From positions 310,001 to 374,000 of the forward strand of contig JBBBDQ010000421.1 of assembly GCA_037127315.1 (NCBI GenBank): DNA of 64,000 bases, written 5' to 3'. The stretch comes from Ascarosepion bandense. Its lineage: Eukaryota > Mollusca > Cephalopoda > Sepiida > Sepiidae. Position 1 is the stretch's first letter. Each line of letters starts with the position of its first letter. The translations under genes and the position numbers were made by a program. The notes beneath the pieces were generated by a model that made no database searches, had not been told where the DNA came from, and saw nothing but the letters and a program-made list of their open reading frames with translations. This document shows, one piece after another, positions 34,771-45,959 of this stretch.

Positions 34771-36000
34771 AAAAGAATTACTTTCACGATGGAACTTTAT
34801 TGCTCTTAATATGAATCATGTTATTTTGTGACATTTGAACAGCTCCCCAATAATATGATATTGTTTTCTAAACATTCTAATAACTTTATAAGGCACATTA
34901 AATGCTATTCTTACATAATTCTGCTATATATTCCGTATGATAAAATTACGTTTGTTTAAAAATTGTATTCATCTTGCGCTATGTAGAGAAAATAGGAAAA
35001 ATACAAATGATAGATTTTTTTTATAATCTTACGTTGACATGAAATTACGCAAGACATTGTGTTATTTACGAAGTTCTTTATATAAATATGATTACTCATC
35101 TCATGCAATACACACAAATGCATACATACTACACACACATGTTTATATCCAAAATTAGTCTGTCACAGTTCTGCAATAATAGTTCATACGGTGAAGATCA
35201 AAATTACTTAAATAGCAAACAATCCACAAGACTAGCTTGTGACCCTTAACGTAAAATTTAGAGCTCTCAAACTCAAGTCGTTACAAGGATAGATTTGTGA
35301 GATATTTAGTAAAACTGGAACTCAATATTCTTGCGAATTGGACTGTGAGATGAGATTGCTAATAATTATCTTATGCTAAGCGCTCAAGGGATTAACTAAA
35401 CTTAATAGTATACATTTTGAGTACCCGTTGCGATTTGGTCTACTCAAACTTAGTATTAGAAAATAGTAAGTAGTAAGTTTACTAATAATTGTTTGATAGC
35501 AAAATAGCCGCCTTATTACTATAAGAAAGATAAACTAAAAATATACATTGTTGATAACAACAACAAATAAAGTAATTCATATGAGTTACTGTACAATTTA
35601 CTGAGATATACAAAATAATATAAAATGTATCATTTTCATGATCTTAAATCGTACAAAGGAAGTTCGGAAAGTTATCAAAAAATTCAGTTTAATTTAAAGC
35701 TTGACAAGAAACACGTGTGTATCCATTGATAATGATTCTGGAATTATATTTCAGGAATTATATTTCTTGAAATAATCACATCATAGAGACGAAATGTAAG
35801 AACGCAACATTTCGATATTTAAGATTAAAGAAAGGAAACGGAACAAGGGATTTAATTTTTTTATTTCTTATAGATTTTATTTCAAATGAAGATTCAGAAT
35901 TTCAGAATATGTCACGAAATGTTCGTTAAATCAAGTGAAAAAAAGAGAAAAATACACACATCAATATAGAGAGTTAACTTATTAAAAATTGTTTGTTTAA
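34771..36000. other. No gene recognised
   Basis: AT-rich, unassigned. No repeat partner was noticed. Confidence 0.5.
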
Positions 36001-36013
36001 TAATCTATCTTGC

Positions 36014-36015
<2 letters not shown>

Positions 36016-36062
<47 letters not shown>

Positions 36063-36101
36063 GATATATACATATAATTAATATATATATATATATATAT
36101 T
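36016..36101. repeat. (TA)n microsatellite, interrupted
   Basis: Two TA tracts with short imperfect joins. They form the 3' tail of the LINE end that follows (minus sense). Confidence 0.95.
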
Positions 36102-36330
36102 TGATCGAATTGACCCCAAGCAAGGCAGTAAAGCCATTGACACAAGGGTTACTGGGTGTGAAAGAACAGAAAACAGAAATATTACTAAGGAGTGAAAACA
36201 ATAGAAGCTTAATCAAGATGACAAAAGGCAAAATAATGACATATTGGAAAAATTCTCGGACTTCGTTTGTATAAAGTACTGATGGAATTATACTTGTGTA
36301 TGTAGAGACGAGAATGGTGAACTTCACTGA
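36098..36330 (-). pseudogene. Jockey/CR1-like LINE 3' UTR and tail fragment
   Basis: The conserved tail GACCCCAAGCAAGGCAGTAA lies at 36110 and GGGTTACTGGGTGTGAAAGA follows. In minus sense it ends at the (TA)n tract. Very short, with no RT blocks left. Confidence 0.6.
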
Positions 36331-36439
36331 CATTACGCTTAATCTCGTAAAAGAGATTTAACGACTATATAGGAAAAAAACTACGCTGTAGTCTAGAGGT
36401 TGCGATGGATAAATTGTCGTCTAAATTCCGCAAAAAAAA

Positions 36440-36591
36440 TTTAACTTTAACAGATATATTTACCAAAATTACACAAAAATATATTGAAATACTAAAGAAT
36501 AATTGTTTTCAATAAAATCGCCATTAGCTTCTAGCACGGTCTCCAGATGACGTCGGAATCTCCTGCAGATGTTTTTTTTACTTTTACCTTG

Positions 36592-36594
<3 letters not shown>
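36440..36594 (-). pseudogene. Mariner relic, 3' end (type 1)
   Basis: On the minus strand it carries the C-terminal codons and 3' end seen at 41080-41215 (AGATATATTTACCAAAATTA inverse; TTCTAGCACGGTCTCCAGAT). Only the last 40 or so codons and the terminus remain. A (TA)n tract follows at 36595-36632. Confidence 0.65.
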
Positions 36595-36635
<41 letters not shown>

Positions 36636-36904
36636 TTAAAAAAGGTAGAATATGTAAATCTTTAAACGACCCATGCCCCTTGTGTCTATATGAAAAGCTA
36701 TATATTATTAAATTTCTTAAGGATCTGTGAATATCATGGATCGAGCAATGATGAGGTATTGTTTTATGCAGTCAAATGTAAATCATTTTCACAACAATAA
36801 GGCAACATTACCGGATGACGAGGTAAAAGCTCGAAAAAGAAATTTCCGTGTCGCAATGTAAATTAAAATGGTTTTAAATAAAAACAATTTGAATTATATA
36901 TATA

Positions 36905-37025
36905 TATTGGAACCTGCCGTATGCGACCCTCTTTGTCAGCGACCACTTGTTAATGACCGTTTTTCTATGCATGGAAGATTTCCTAATGTTAACTGACCCA
37001 TTGTGAGCGACCACCTACAATAAAA
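36905..37025 (+). mobile_element. Possible pogo/Tigger-like DNA-transposon end
   Basis: GGAACCTGCCGTATGCGACC and a second phrase, GAGCGACCACC, about 100 bp on recall pogo/Tigger termini that start with a GGAACCT motif and repeat short GCGACC words. There is no transposase and no second end. Confidence 0.3.
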
Positions 37026-37059
37026 ATACAAGAAAAACTATCCTGGGTCCACGAGTTTC

Positions 37060-37499
37060 GTCCTCTCATACATTTAGCGTCGGCTAAGAAAAGACTTTCC
37101 TCTTGTCTTTTAATTCATATATATTTCTGTGTATATATATGTCTGTGTGTGTCTGTGACTGTGAATATCTCAATGTGTCCTTAACTAATTTCCTACTTTC
37201 TCTGTGTATTTAAGTCAATATGGACTATCGATCCTAGAACCTTATACATCATATCTCACAGTTGATCAACTGGTCACTTGCATGTTAGAAAATTCGTTTA
37301 AAACGTGACTCTTCTTAGTTAAGAATACAGAACAATCGTATATCATCTCAAAATAATTAATTTCACATTTAGAAATCTCGGTGTCAAAGATTGTTGTTTC
37401 AGTTAGTTAAAAGCCAGATTTCCAATATTGATCTTCCAGGCAGAAGTCTTTTGCTTAGAAGTTTATTGGGATGCAATGATCTTTGCATCATTTTATTCA
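37060..37499. other. No gene recognised
   Basis: 37045-37110 shares GTTTCGTCCTCT and CGTCGGCTAAGA with the inverted-repeat region at 11360-11440. The rest is unassigned. Confidence 0.4.
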
Positions 37500-37509
37500 G
37501 TTATGAGTA

Positions 37510-38125
37510 TGCAGTGTACTCTGGTACATAAATTTAAATACCTGGAAGGTGTTCTAACAGAAGACGGCAAAAGTGACACTGAGATCCGAAGGTGAATTGG
37601 CATGGCCAAGGATGAATTCAAGAAGCTGGTTAGAGTATTAAGAGATGAGAAAATTTCGCTAGAAACAAAAAAGAGAGTACTGGATTGCTACGTGATGTCT
37701 GTTGTTCAATATGGCAGTGAAGTCTGGACAATCTCTTCAGAGATGAAGGAGAGACTTGAAGCAACCTAAATGTGGTCCTACAGAAGGGTACTGAAGATAC
37801 CATGGCCGAACATTAGAGCAACGATGAGATTTTAGAGAGGATAACAAAAAGGAAACTAATACTTAACATCAGGAAAAACAAACGAAATTCGTGGGACATG
37901 TCATGAGAAAGCAGAGCTTGGAGAATCTGATACTCTCAAGTCAGAAGGAAAAAGAGACAAATTAAAGCAACGCGTAACATACTTGATTTGTTTGAGAAAA
38001 TGGATGGCAGAGAGGTTTTTGGGAGAAGTAACAGGAGAAAACGTGTTAAGAGCTACTAAGGATAGGAAGATGTGGATGACCATGATCGCCTACGCCCTGA
38101 GGGGATACAGCACATAGAAGAAGAA
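37510..38125 (+). pseudogene. RTE-like LINE, C-terminal ORF2 fragment and 3' end
   Basis: Decayed translation: KYLEGVLTEDGKSDTEIRR, then ISLETKKRVLDCYVMSVVQY, then VWTISSEMKERLEAT, then KRKLILNIRK, then HVMRKQSLENLIL, then an ENGWQ/KWMAE block and IAYALRGYS-like end. A short (GAA)n tail at 38118-38130 ends it. Stops or frame changes occur at 37605, 37768, 37825, 37880 and 37960. This block order is typical downstream of RT in RTE-type LINEs. Relative of 56838-57395. Confidence 0.8.
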
Positions 38126-38130
38126 GATGA

Positions 38131-38637
38131 AGTGTAAATATATGAAGTTTGGGAAATATTAAGAAACTAATATTACTTATGACAATCATTTTCTGAATAT
38201 GTATATTTTCTTGTGGAAGGATAGATGTAGTTAAAAAAAGCTGTTCTTTTTACGTTCATATGGATGTTCTATACATTTATGTAGCTGATTGATTACAATG
38301 TTAGCATTCGGATCAAAAGACATGAGGTGGATTTGTCATGGAGGTGCTCTCTTGATGTTATCTCAATAAGGAGATGATCCCGACTTGCGAACATCGTTAT
38401 AAAGTGACTGACAATTCTACCGAAGTCATGGGGGTGAATTTGTGTAGATAAAACATTTCGTAAATAGTTTTTGGTAACACGAAGCCACCAGTCATCATAA
38501 ACGAGAGTTAGAGCCTACTGGCCTTTTCATCATGTCACCGTATACATTGTCCCACATTTATAGAAAACTATAATTAAGGTTCGTTCAGCATAGTTGCAGT
38601 TCACACCACATAGTGGTACTGTAGGTTTTCAAGATAC
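38131..38637. other. No gene recognised
   Basis: Unassigned sequence. Confidence 0.5.
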
Positions 38638-38673
38638 ATCTATTTAATCTAAACTTATTTATAAATCGAACGT

Positions 38674-38732
<59 letters not shown>

Positions 38733-38990
38733 GTTACCTATAGACACCGAAACGGCTGAACCAATTTTCTTGAAAATTTACACAGTTGTACTATAAGCGT
38801 CTGCAAATGTTCTTAGCTAGGTTCTGTGTCGAGATACCCTCAATAAATATCGAAATCGATAATCGAAAAAATCGGGTTATAGAAAGAGAGGTCCGATTTT
38901 AATCAAATTTGATACACTCATAGACAAAGACATAAGAAACAATATTCAGAAGTTTCAAGGCTGCAGTTCTTACAATAGTGTAGAAAATCG

Positions 38991-39055
<65 letters not shown>

Positions 39056-39437
39056 CAAGATGTTTGTGTGTGTGTCTGTTTATCTGCCTGTATGTCTGTA
39101 TTTTTCCAGCCCTTTTATTTTAGTTTTTGCTTCGGGTTTGGCTCTAAGTAGGTATAATTGTAGTTCTTAGTCTCAGTCATGATACCATTTACTCAGAGGA
39201 CTTATTTAGCCTTCAAAATTCAGTTTATGACGAAAAAATTCATTTGATATCGATACCAGGAAATCAAAATTTGACTTTCATCAATTCATTTTTTTTCTGT
39301 CTACGGTTTCGCTTTAACTGGAAATAACTATTGCTTTTAGTCTTTCGTGCCAACGTCCAAAGAGTCTGAGCTCCAGGACTATGGATTAGTTTTAAAGCCT
39401 TCATTACACCCGAGCAACGCCGGGCTATACTGCTAGT
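38638..39437 (-). repeat. Interspersed repeat family D, copy 3
   Basis: Minus-strand copy, the longest in the window. It ends at 39437 with TATACTGCTAGT, the inverse of ACTAGCAGTATA. The tail is a (GT)n tract at 38678-38731 and a (TA)n tract at 38995-39052 sits in the middle. Contains GACACCGAAACGGCTGAACC and the internal block lost from copy 1. Confidence 0.85.
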
Positions 39438-39554
39438 AAATATATATGCCTGAACGGGTGCCTGCAACGGTTTAGCTATCGACACGAGCAGATAGGTGAA
39501 CTCAGAAAACAAGGAGCCATTATTACTATTATACACTGTGGTGCAGATAAAACT

Positions 39555-40330
39555 AGAAATGGATAATAAAAACATTGTTTTTTATTAAACAAATTAATAT
39601 ATTTCAATGAAAACTTATACACAGTTAGGCACATATATAAAGTACAAAAACCACTCGATGTGGCCACAGTCATCAGCCACTAAACGGAAACAGAAGCTGT
39701 AACAAGTCTTGGACAAGACGTCCTTTACTATGTTGACCATGGCATCCTTGATGGCTGCTTTGTGAGCCTCCTTGATGTTGTAGGGTTTGTTGTTCAACAT
39801 CCTCTCCAAGATATCCCACACAAAATAGTCGAGTGGATTGCTGTCTGCCGATGAGGTGGGGAAGACACATAAGTTAAGCGCCCAGTGGCATGGAGAGCAA
39901 GTAGCTCTACTTAAGCACATAGTATTTATAATTCTAGTTCTTGGTAATACTCAAGGTTTCTTTCACTATTTTCCTCGTATTTTTACTGTGGTTCTCAATG
40001 AAAACATCGACGAGGAACTCGGTGTCAGAGCGCTTCTTATGTGTTTTGCGTTCTGGACTAGTCAGAAACCCCTGTCAGAAGCTCCGTATACCTTTGCAAG
40101 TTCGTAGACTTTCGGTATTTAAATCATTCAATGATTTCCGTGGCGCTATGGCCGGCGCTAACGCTCTCTAGAACGATCGTATTCTCAATGATCAGACACT
40201 AACTGAGGACTCTCTAATGGCGCTCTCGAAACCTCGCTACACTCTGATGTCACGGTGCTGTACCCACATAAAAATTCCGGATTTATCTGCAAAAGTCTGT
40301 GCATTTTGTTGTATATTCCGCATGAATAAA
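39555..40330 (-). pseudogene. Tc1/mariner-superfamily transposase relic (type 3), internally deleted
   Basis: Reading leftward: a helix-turn-helix-like remnant (VSAGHSATEIIE near 40160-40110), a run rich in Lys/Arg around 40000, then, abruptly, SSADSNPLDYFVWDILERML at about 39840-39780 and NIKEAHKAAIKDAMVNIVKD. The PLDYFVWD block carries the third acidic position of the DDE/D domain. The centre with the first two acidic residues is missing. Its sequence differs from the relics at 7650/40420 and 41230. Confidence 0.75.
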
Positions 40331-40419
40331 TGGAATATATTATATCATTCGATGATTTTTAGATCTCTTTTACTCTTAAAAATAAGACAAAAGCTCTTAT
40401 GAGTTTTATACAGAGTGAG

Positions 40420-41215
40420 ATGGGTAAATTGCCACGATTTTTTTTTAAAGTTTACATACGCGTTGACTGATTTTGATTTTGTCGATTGCATAGTATAGTA
40501 GGATTAGTTGGATACTGTCTCTGAGAAAAAGACCACCATGACGCGATTCCCTCAGCTAGAAATTTGGAGAAGGTATGCTATACTGCTTTGCATTTACGCT
40601 GGAATATTTAAAACGAAGATTTCAAGGTCTTTGGGTGTTAATGCGAGGGTAGTGCAGAGGATTTGGGAAGATTGGATGATATAGCCAGTCAACATCATGG
40701 GGTTTGGAATGATCACTAGTGGTGACGGCGTTATGTCTCCATTCATCTTCCCACAGAGTCTCAGAATCAACACGTAAGTCAACACAAACGCCTTGAGGAG
40801 GCAATGCTGCTTTAGGTCAAATGGGTAACTGTTAGGAGCCCTGTGTCTGGCAACAGGTCTCTGCACCATGACACTCAAGCAGGAGGGCCCTTTCAGGCAA
40901 TTTCTGCGACCACATCACCCCTTACATCTGGACACTCTAACTCCCCACACTTACAACCCCTTCATTATCATTGCGGAGTGGAGTTGAGCGAGAAAACCAA
41001 CAAAACTTTTCGTAAGACCAAAGATGAACTGAACGCAAGGATTATGGCACCATTCGCCAAATTAAACTAGGAGACCGTCCAGAAGAGTTGCAGAAGATTC
41101 CGTAGTAGTCTTAAGTCCATGTTTGAAGCCAGTAGTGATTCTATTGAATAAATTTACTGCTTACTATTTCAAGATACTTTTGTGTAATTTTGGTAGATAT
41201 ATCTGTTAAAATGAA
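40420..41215 (+). pseudogene. Mariner relic (type 1), internally deleted
   Basis: An N-terminal helix-turn-helix remains (IFKTKISRSLGVNARVVQRI, 40595-40655). After a stop the sequence jumps to MGFGMITSGDGVMSPFIFPQ and then to KTKDELNARIMAPFAKLN (41010-41070) and a C-terminal remnant. Roughly a third of the transposase is gone. Ends resemble each other weakly (GGTAAATTGCCACG at 40434 against TGTAATTTTGGTAGATATA at 41180, inverted). Same family as 7650-8400 and 36440-36594. Confidence 0.8.
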
Positions 41216-41229
41216 ATGTGAGTATTATT

Positions 41230-41990
41230 TTCATTTTTGTGCCATTTTGATGATAATTTATCCGCCAGATGGGGCCAAAGGCAGGCGGACAACTTGTTCA
41301 AAGCCACGGTCAAGCACAGCAGCCATCTTTTTTGTCAGTGTTTGTATGCGTTTGGTCTTGGTAGCCTTTTATAACTGCAAATTTGTATAGTATTCTCCAT
41401 TGTTAATGTAGACATATTGAAGATAATCAATAACTACAATGCCTTTTGCATCCCAAAATACTGAGACCATAACATTACCTTCAGATGAAACGACTTTCTC
41501 CTTCTTTGAAGCAGATGAGGAGTGGCGTTTCCACTGCATGGATTGTCTCTTTGTCTGTGGCTTAAAGTATCCCAACACCGATACTGCGTTCGGAAACAGT
41601 CTAGGAAACCTGCTGGATCTTACTCAAACAATGCCAGATGTTCCTATGATTTTATCATCCTGTTTCGTTTACAATCAAGTGTCAGAAGACTTGACATCCA
41701 CCTAGCAGAAACCTTCGTCATATCAAGTTTAGTGAGTAGAATATTCTCAACTCTCTCACCAGAAATGCTAATTGCATTGGTCATTTGATTTATAGTCAAT
41801 CCTCTGTCATCCAATTCCATGTGGTGAACACGATCAACGTTTTACTTGGGTCATCATCAAGATTCTCTCTTCCGCTGCTAAATTCATCTGCACACGTTTG
41901 AAATGTTGATATAGCTGGAGTTTCATTCCCTAACATAACAACCATATCAGAATAAATGTCCTTAGGGCTAAACCCTTTTTTCCGTTAGTA
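41230..41990 (-). pseudogene. Mariner transposase relic (type 2)
   Basis: Minus-strand sequence gives, N to C: GRENLDDDPSKT, LTINQMTNAISISGERVENI, TKLDMTKVSARW, then KRQSMQWKRHSSSASKKEKV (41369-41578), then VMVSVFWDAKGIVVIDYL and NGEYY. The order is that of the classic mariner (irritans/mauritiana-like) transposase, with the second Asp in VFWDAKG..VIDYL. Frameshifts occur near 41580 and 41800, and the region around the first catalytic Asp is scrambled. It abuts the type-1 relic in the opposite orientation. Confidence 0.85.
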
Positions 41991-42186
41991 CTTGATAACC
42001 CCACGATGCCAAATTCTCACTATTTTTAAGTCGCTACTTGTTACTTTTGAAGTTTTCTTTGAACAAATATCTGCTTACCTGCCAAAAAAAAAATGATACA
42101 GATTAGAAGAGTTAAAATGAATACATATAATATTTCACAGCTCTAGCATCACTCTTTAACTTTTCATTTTCAGTTCACCCTCGTTT
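41991..42186. other. Mariner flank, unassigned
   Basis: May include the remaining N-terminal part of the type-2 mariner, but no clear block is legible. Confidence 0.3.
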
Positions 42187-42192
42187 ATATAA

Positions 42193-42267
<75 letters not shown>
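42187..42267. repeat. (TA)n(TG)n compound microsatellite
   Basis: TA tract to about 42213, then a long TG tract. Confidence 0.95.
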
Positions 42268-42268
<1 letters not shown>

Positions 42269-43204
42269 AAGTGTTAATACAGTTACTTTTTCTTACGTGT
42301 TGAATCTCATAACACATATATGTCATAAAATTCCTGTATTGTTCAAACACGCGCGCAGGAACTGAACATATAAGATCACTCGTTCATTTAAAGAGTTTTC
42401 ATTGCAATGTTCTTATTTTCCGGTGACATACATTCAAATCCAAAAATCAGCAGTGGCAACCTTAATAAAATCACACTGTAGATTGTTCTCCGTGTTTGTG
42501 CGTGGGTTTATAGTCCCTGACTCCATTTCTAGAAATATATATATATTTCCAGACATACGACGAAAAATGCATAGAATCTCAGCGATATAAACACGTGCCT
42601 TTCTGACATACGGACGCACGTGCGACGGCAAAAGATAGATTCCCGCGAGTCGAACATATTTACGCGAGATGAATTATGAGTTAAAGGCCAACACTGGAGC
42701 CGAAAAAAGAAAAAAATAACGTTGTAAATTGGGGTGGGGGCAAAGTTCATGTTAAACAATTTTGGAAATTAGGTGGTCTAGCCTATCAGGCAAAACAACT
42801 GACATGCAGCGTCCTTGCCTGAATTTTCGAAGCTTCATCATTTGGGAATATTTAGCAAGCAAGGCCATTCCTTCCTCTTGACTCCTACTTTTTGTTAAAC
42901 TTTGCAATACATAGAATGGTTCAAATGACTTGGTTCTTCCTAACAATGGATTTACAATATTTCACAACCATAGCATGGCAGAATTCTGCTTCTCCGATAT
43001 TGTCCAGTTCGTACCATATACCTAACTGTTAAAGAATTTCAAGAAATATTAAAAAGGAATAAGGAAGGAAATTAACAGTAATTATATAAAAGCAGCGGCA
43101 TTTCCTTAACTGATTAATTTAGTTTCATAAAATGTGTTACTAGCATCAATGATTATTTACGCCTGTTCTGAGAATTCAATTCAGATTTTAAAATCAGTCA
43201 TAGC
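42268..43204. other. No gene recognised
   Basis: Open frames on the minus strand at 42434-42946 have no recognised family blocks. Confidence 0.45.
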
Positions 43205-43382
43205 CTTATATAGTACTCTTTACGCACTATTTCTTTAATTCTTTTATGGTGAATTCTTTCACTCTCATTTACACGTAGGTATTTATAAGGTTCTTCTGGC
43301 TCTAAATCTTTTATTGTTACAGCAGGGTCTAAGCTAATTGAAGATATTTGTTGTAGTGATCCTCGTAAAACTGTAGCTTATT
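43205..43382 (-). pseudogene. Dong/R4-like LINE, RT fragment (copy B)
   Basis: Minus-strand translation gives VLRGS, SISLDPAVTIKDLEPEEPYK, VNES and IKEIVRKEYY. This is the thumb-side segment just after the RT catalytic box in copy F (about 62745-62910). It lies immediately 3' (minus sense) of copy A across a short AT-rich junction at 43383-43390. Confidence 0.8.
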
Positions 43383-43390
43383 ATTTTAAC

Positions 43391-44617
43391 GTCATTTTTC
43401 TTCATATTTCGATTTCTGCTATGGTCGTATTACCAACCAAGTCTGCGAAAAGACCTAACGAAGGTCGGGGCGTGTTGTTATGGCTCGATTTCATGTTTTT
43501 TCTATCTTCCCCATCATCCCTAGCGTTACATAGACAAAGTTCTCCTTAGTGTGTGGGCTGTATTAATAAGACAATGTTTTGTATATCTCTTAAGCTGGGG
43601 TTTCCAGGGATTCTTTCAGTGTGTTGTTTTGTTCCATTTTTTATCATTCCAAGTGCAACTACTATCACTGGCACAACTCTTGTTTTCAATTTCCACATTT
43701 TTTTCTATTTCAATTTCCAGGTCTTTATATTTTGACAGTTTTTCAAATTCCTTGGTTGCTATGTTATAATCCGCTGGACAAGCCATATCAATTAATAGAC
43801 AAGTTTTTTCTTTCTGGTTTTTAACAATAATGTCTGGCTTATTTGCTTCAATTTTTCTGTTTGTGTAGATGGTGTAATCCCATAGAATGGTGACATCTTC
43901 TATTTCTGTAACCGGTGCTGGGTGATGTTCATACCAGTGTTTGTTTACAGATGTTTCATAGTGTTTGCACATTGCCCAATGTAAACATTGCCCAACTCTA
44001 TCGTGGCGATTTTTATATTCATTTGGGGCAAGTACAGAACAGCCTGAGATTAGATGGTCTATTGTTTCTTGGTGTTTATCACAAAACCTGCATTTTTGAT
44101 CCATATTATTATGTATAATATTTGCCTTAAAGTTTCTAGTGAAAAAACTTTGGTCTTGCGCTGCAAGAATAAAGCCTTCAGTCTCAGACTATAATTCAGA
44201 TGCACGTAACCATCGATGAGTATTAACTTTGTCAACATTGGATTTATTGGCATGTTCTGGATATTGGCCATGCAGAGGTTTGTCTTGCCAGCGTTGTTTC
44301 ATCTGGTCAAGAGCTTTATCTTTGGCTTTCATTTTCATACTTTTTGCCGCAATAGTTGGTTCTTGGCTTCTGTTTGGCTTTTCTATAGAATATACTAACT
44401 GTAAATCTTGTTTGTATTTACTGCCTTCTTTTATTATTGAATATTTTTTCTTTCTTTCTTCATGTTGCCTTACTAATTGTATCATCCAGTCCTTTGTTGT
44501 TTCTATGTATGTTAGTAAGCCAATAGTTGTTGTCTTGTATGACATTTCTAGCTGAATATGACCTCTTCCACCTTCTTTACGGGGTATGTATAGACGGTCT
44601 ACATCAGTCTTTGGATT
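43391..44617 (-). pseudogene. Dong/R4-like LINE, 5'-truncated (copy A): zinc knuckle and endonuclease
   Basis: Reads leftward from an (AAT)n tract. The first frame (to 44189) gives SYKTTTIGLLTYIETTKDWM, IAAKSMKMKAKDKALDQMKQ and VDKVNTHRWLRASEL, then a stop. The next frame (43616-44104) has the CCHC knuckle (CRFCDKHQETIDHLISGC), NRHDRVGQ, HHPAPVTEIEDVTILWDY, KPDIIVKN and KTCLLIDMACPAD. The last two match the PD-(D/E)XK-type endonuclease of R2/R4-type LINEs, which nicks target DNA for target-primed reverse transcription. A frameshift near 43740 ends it. The 3' UTR ends at about 43391 with AATATGAAGAAAAATGAC (minus sense). Confidence 0.85.
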
Positions 44618-44641
44618 ATTATTATTATTATTATTATTATG
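44618..44641. repeat. (TTA)n tract at LINE-LINE junction
   Basis: Eight or so ATT units exactly between the 3' end of copy E and the truncated 5' end of copy A. Presumed target remnant. Confidence 0.9.
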
Positions 44642-44985
44642 TCATTTTCATCATAATTCGGTTTCTGCTATGGTCAAAAGTCTGTGGAAAGTCCTAAGGC
44701 AGGTAGTGGTTTATTGTTATGGCGACATTTCTTGATCTGTCTTTCCAACTCTCAGAACATTACTAGCGTTACGTGGACAAATTCTTCTTAGTGTGTGGGA
44801 AGTACTTAACAAGATAATTTTTTGTGCATCTCTTAAGCTGGCGTTTCCAGGCATTCATTCATTGTATTGTTTTGTTCCATTTTTATCATTTCAAGCGCAC
44901 CTATTTTCACTGGTACTATTCTTATTTTCAATTTCCACATTTTTTTCTATTTCAATTTGTAGGTATTTATATTTTGATAGCGTTC
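44642..44985 (-). pseudogene. Dong/R4-like LINE, 3' end only (copy E)
   Basis: Matches the last part of copies A and C (endonuclease tail and 3' UTR), ending in minus sense with ATTATGATGAAAATGACAT then (AAT)n. Its 5' part is replaced by the Gypsy element that starts at 44986. It is more diverged than copies A and C. Confidence 0.8.
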
Positions 44986-45584
44986 TGGTAATTTACCCAT
45001 GCACACATGAACTTTTCCAAATATAAATACGCAGCAGTTCTACTTTATGCCAGAAGTCTATTCCAGCTGAGGCTGGAATACTCTTCACCTCTCAGTTGCG
45101 TCTGTTCGGGGGTAGATTGCGGCTTGTTTGTATGTCTGTCCGAGGACGGACATGGAGCTGAAAAAAATTATACTGTTGGTTGCCAGCCTTTACCTCTTCC
45201 TCGGGAGGGGGCTGAGTTTATTTTCCGGCGCCTCAGGCGTTCCCAAAAGAGGAATTGCTGAGAGGCTTTAAGTATTTTTCTGTAGTACTGCCGATAGTCA
45301 GTTAAGTGCCATACGTGATGCACGCTTGGGTGATCATGTCCCGAAAGAGACACAACTTACTGGGCAGAAGATTATCCCGCAGTAGGTTGTCATTACTTTC
45401 TACGGTAGACTGGTTCCCGACCAAGGCTATAGAACCCAAAGTAGATATTGAAGTCTATTCCAGCTCTGACAGCAGGACGTTCCCATTTTGCATATGTTTT
45501 GTACTATTATTCTTTGTTAATATATTTGCTTAGCACTATTCCTTCTTTGTGTCTTTATTTCTGGCCCCTAACAAGGCCACAACA
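44986..45584 (+). repeat. Gypsy 5' LTR with a SINE inside
   Basis: Starts TGGTAATTTACCC and ends at about CACAACA, just before the primer-binding site. Removing the 45069-45449 insertion and one target copy leaves roughly 200 bp. Contains AAATATAAATACGCAGCAG, a possible TATA-like start region. Confidence 0.75.
45053..45465 (-). mobile_element. SINE-A inserted in the Gypsy LTR, with 16-bp target duplication
   Basis: GAAGTCTATTCCAGCT occurs at 45053-45068 and again at 45450-45465, flanking the insertion 45069-45449. The SINE core (AGTCAGTTAAGTGCCATACG to CCAAGGCTATAGAACCC) lies at 45296-45437 on the minus strand. It lacks its tRNA head, so it is 5'-truncated. Sequence from 45069 to 45295 is the far 3' body, homologous in part to the tail at 955-1045. 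Confidence 0.85.
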
Positions 45585-45587
45585 ACT

Positions 45588-45600
45588 TGGCGACGAGGAC
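45588..45600 (+). other. Gypsy primer-binding site
   Basis: TGGCGACGAGGAC begins with TGG, the complement of a tRNA 3' CCA, three bases after the LTR end. This arrangement is typical for Ty3/Gypsy. The tRNA identity is not determined. Confidence 0.75.
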
Positions 45601-45959
45601 TGTTATAGATCCTTGAGAACTCCAAAAGGACTGCGTGGAAATTGTCAATATTCTTTCAACATTGAACGCACAGAATTCTATTTTTCAGCACACTTTGTTC
45701 TATTCAAAAGTACTTGGCAATCCAGAAAAAGAAACCGACCGAAAAAAAATTGTAACTAACTTAAACTAAACTTGAACGCGAACCGCTAAACTACGAGAAT
45801 TCATGTTTTTTCGAGATAAAAGAAATGCACTCGTGATTCCCTGAGTGAGTAAGAACATTATTTTTTTTTATTTACATCAATTAATTTTTATTTCGGTTTG
45901 CTACATTTATTTTGTTTATTCAAAGGAAAGAAAAGTGATTCACTTTAATTTAATTATAT

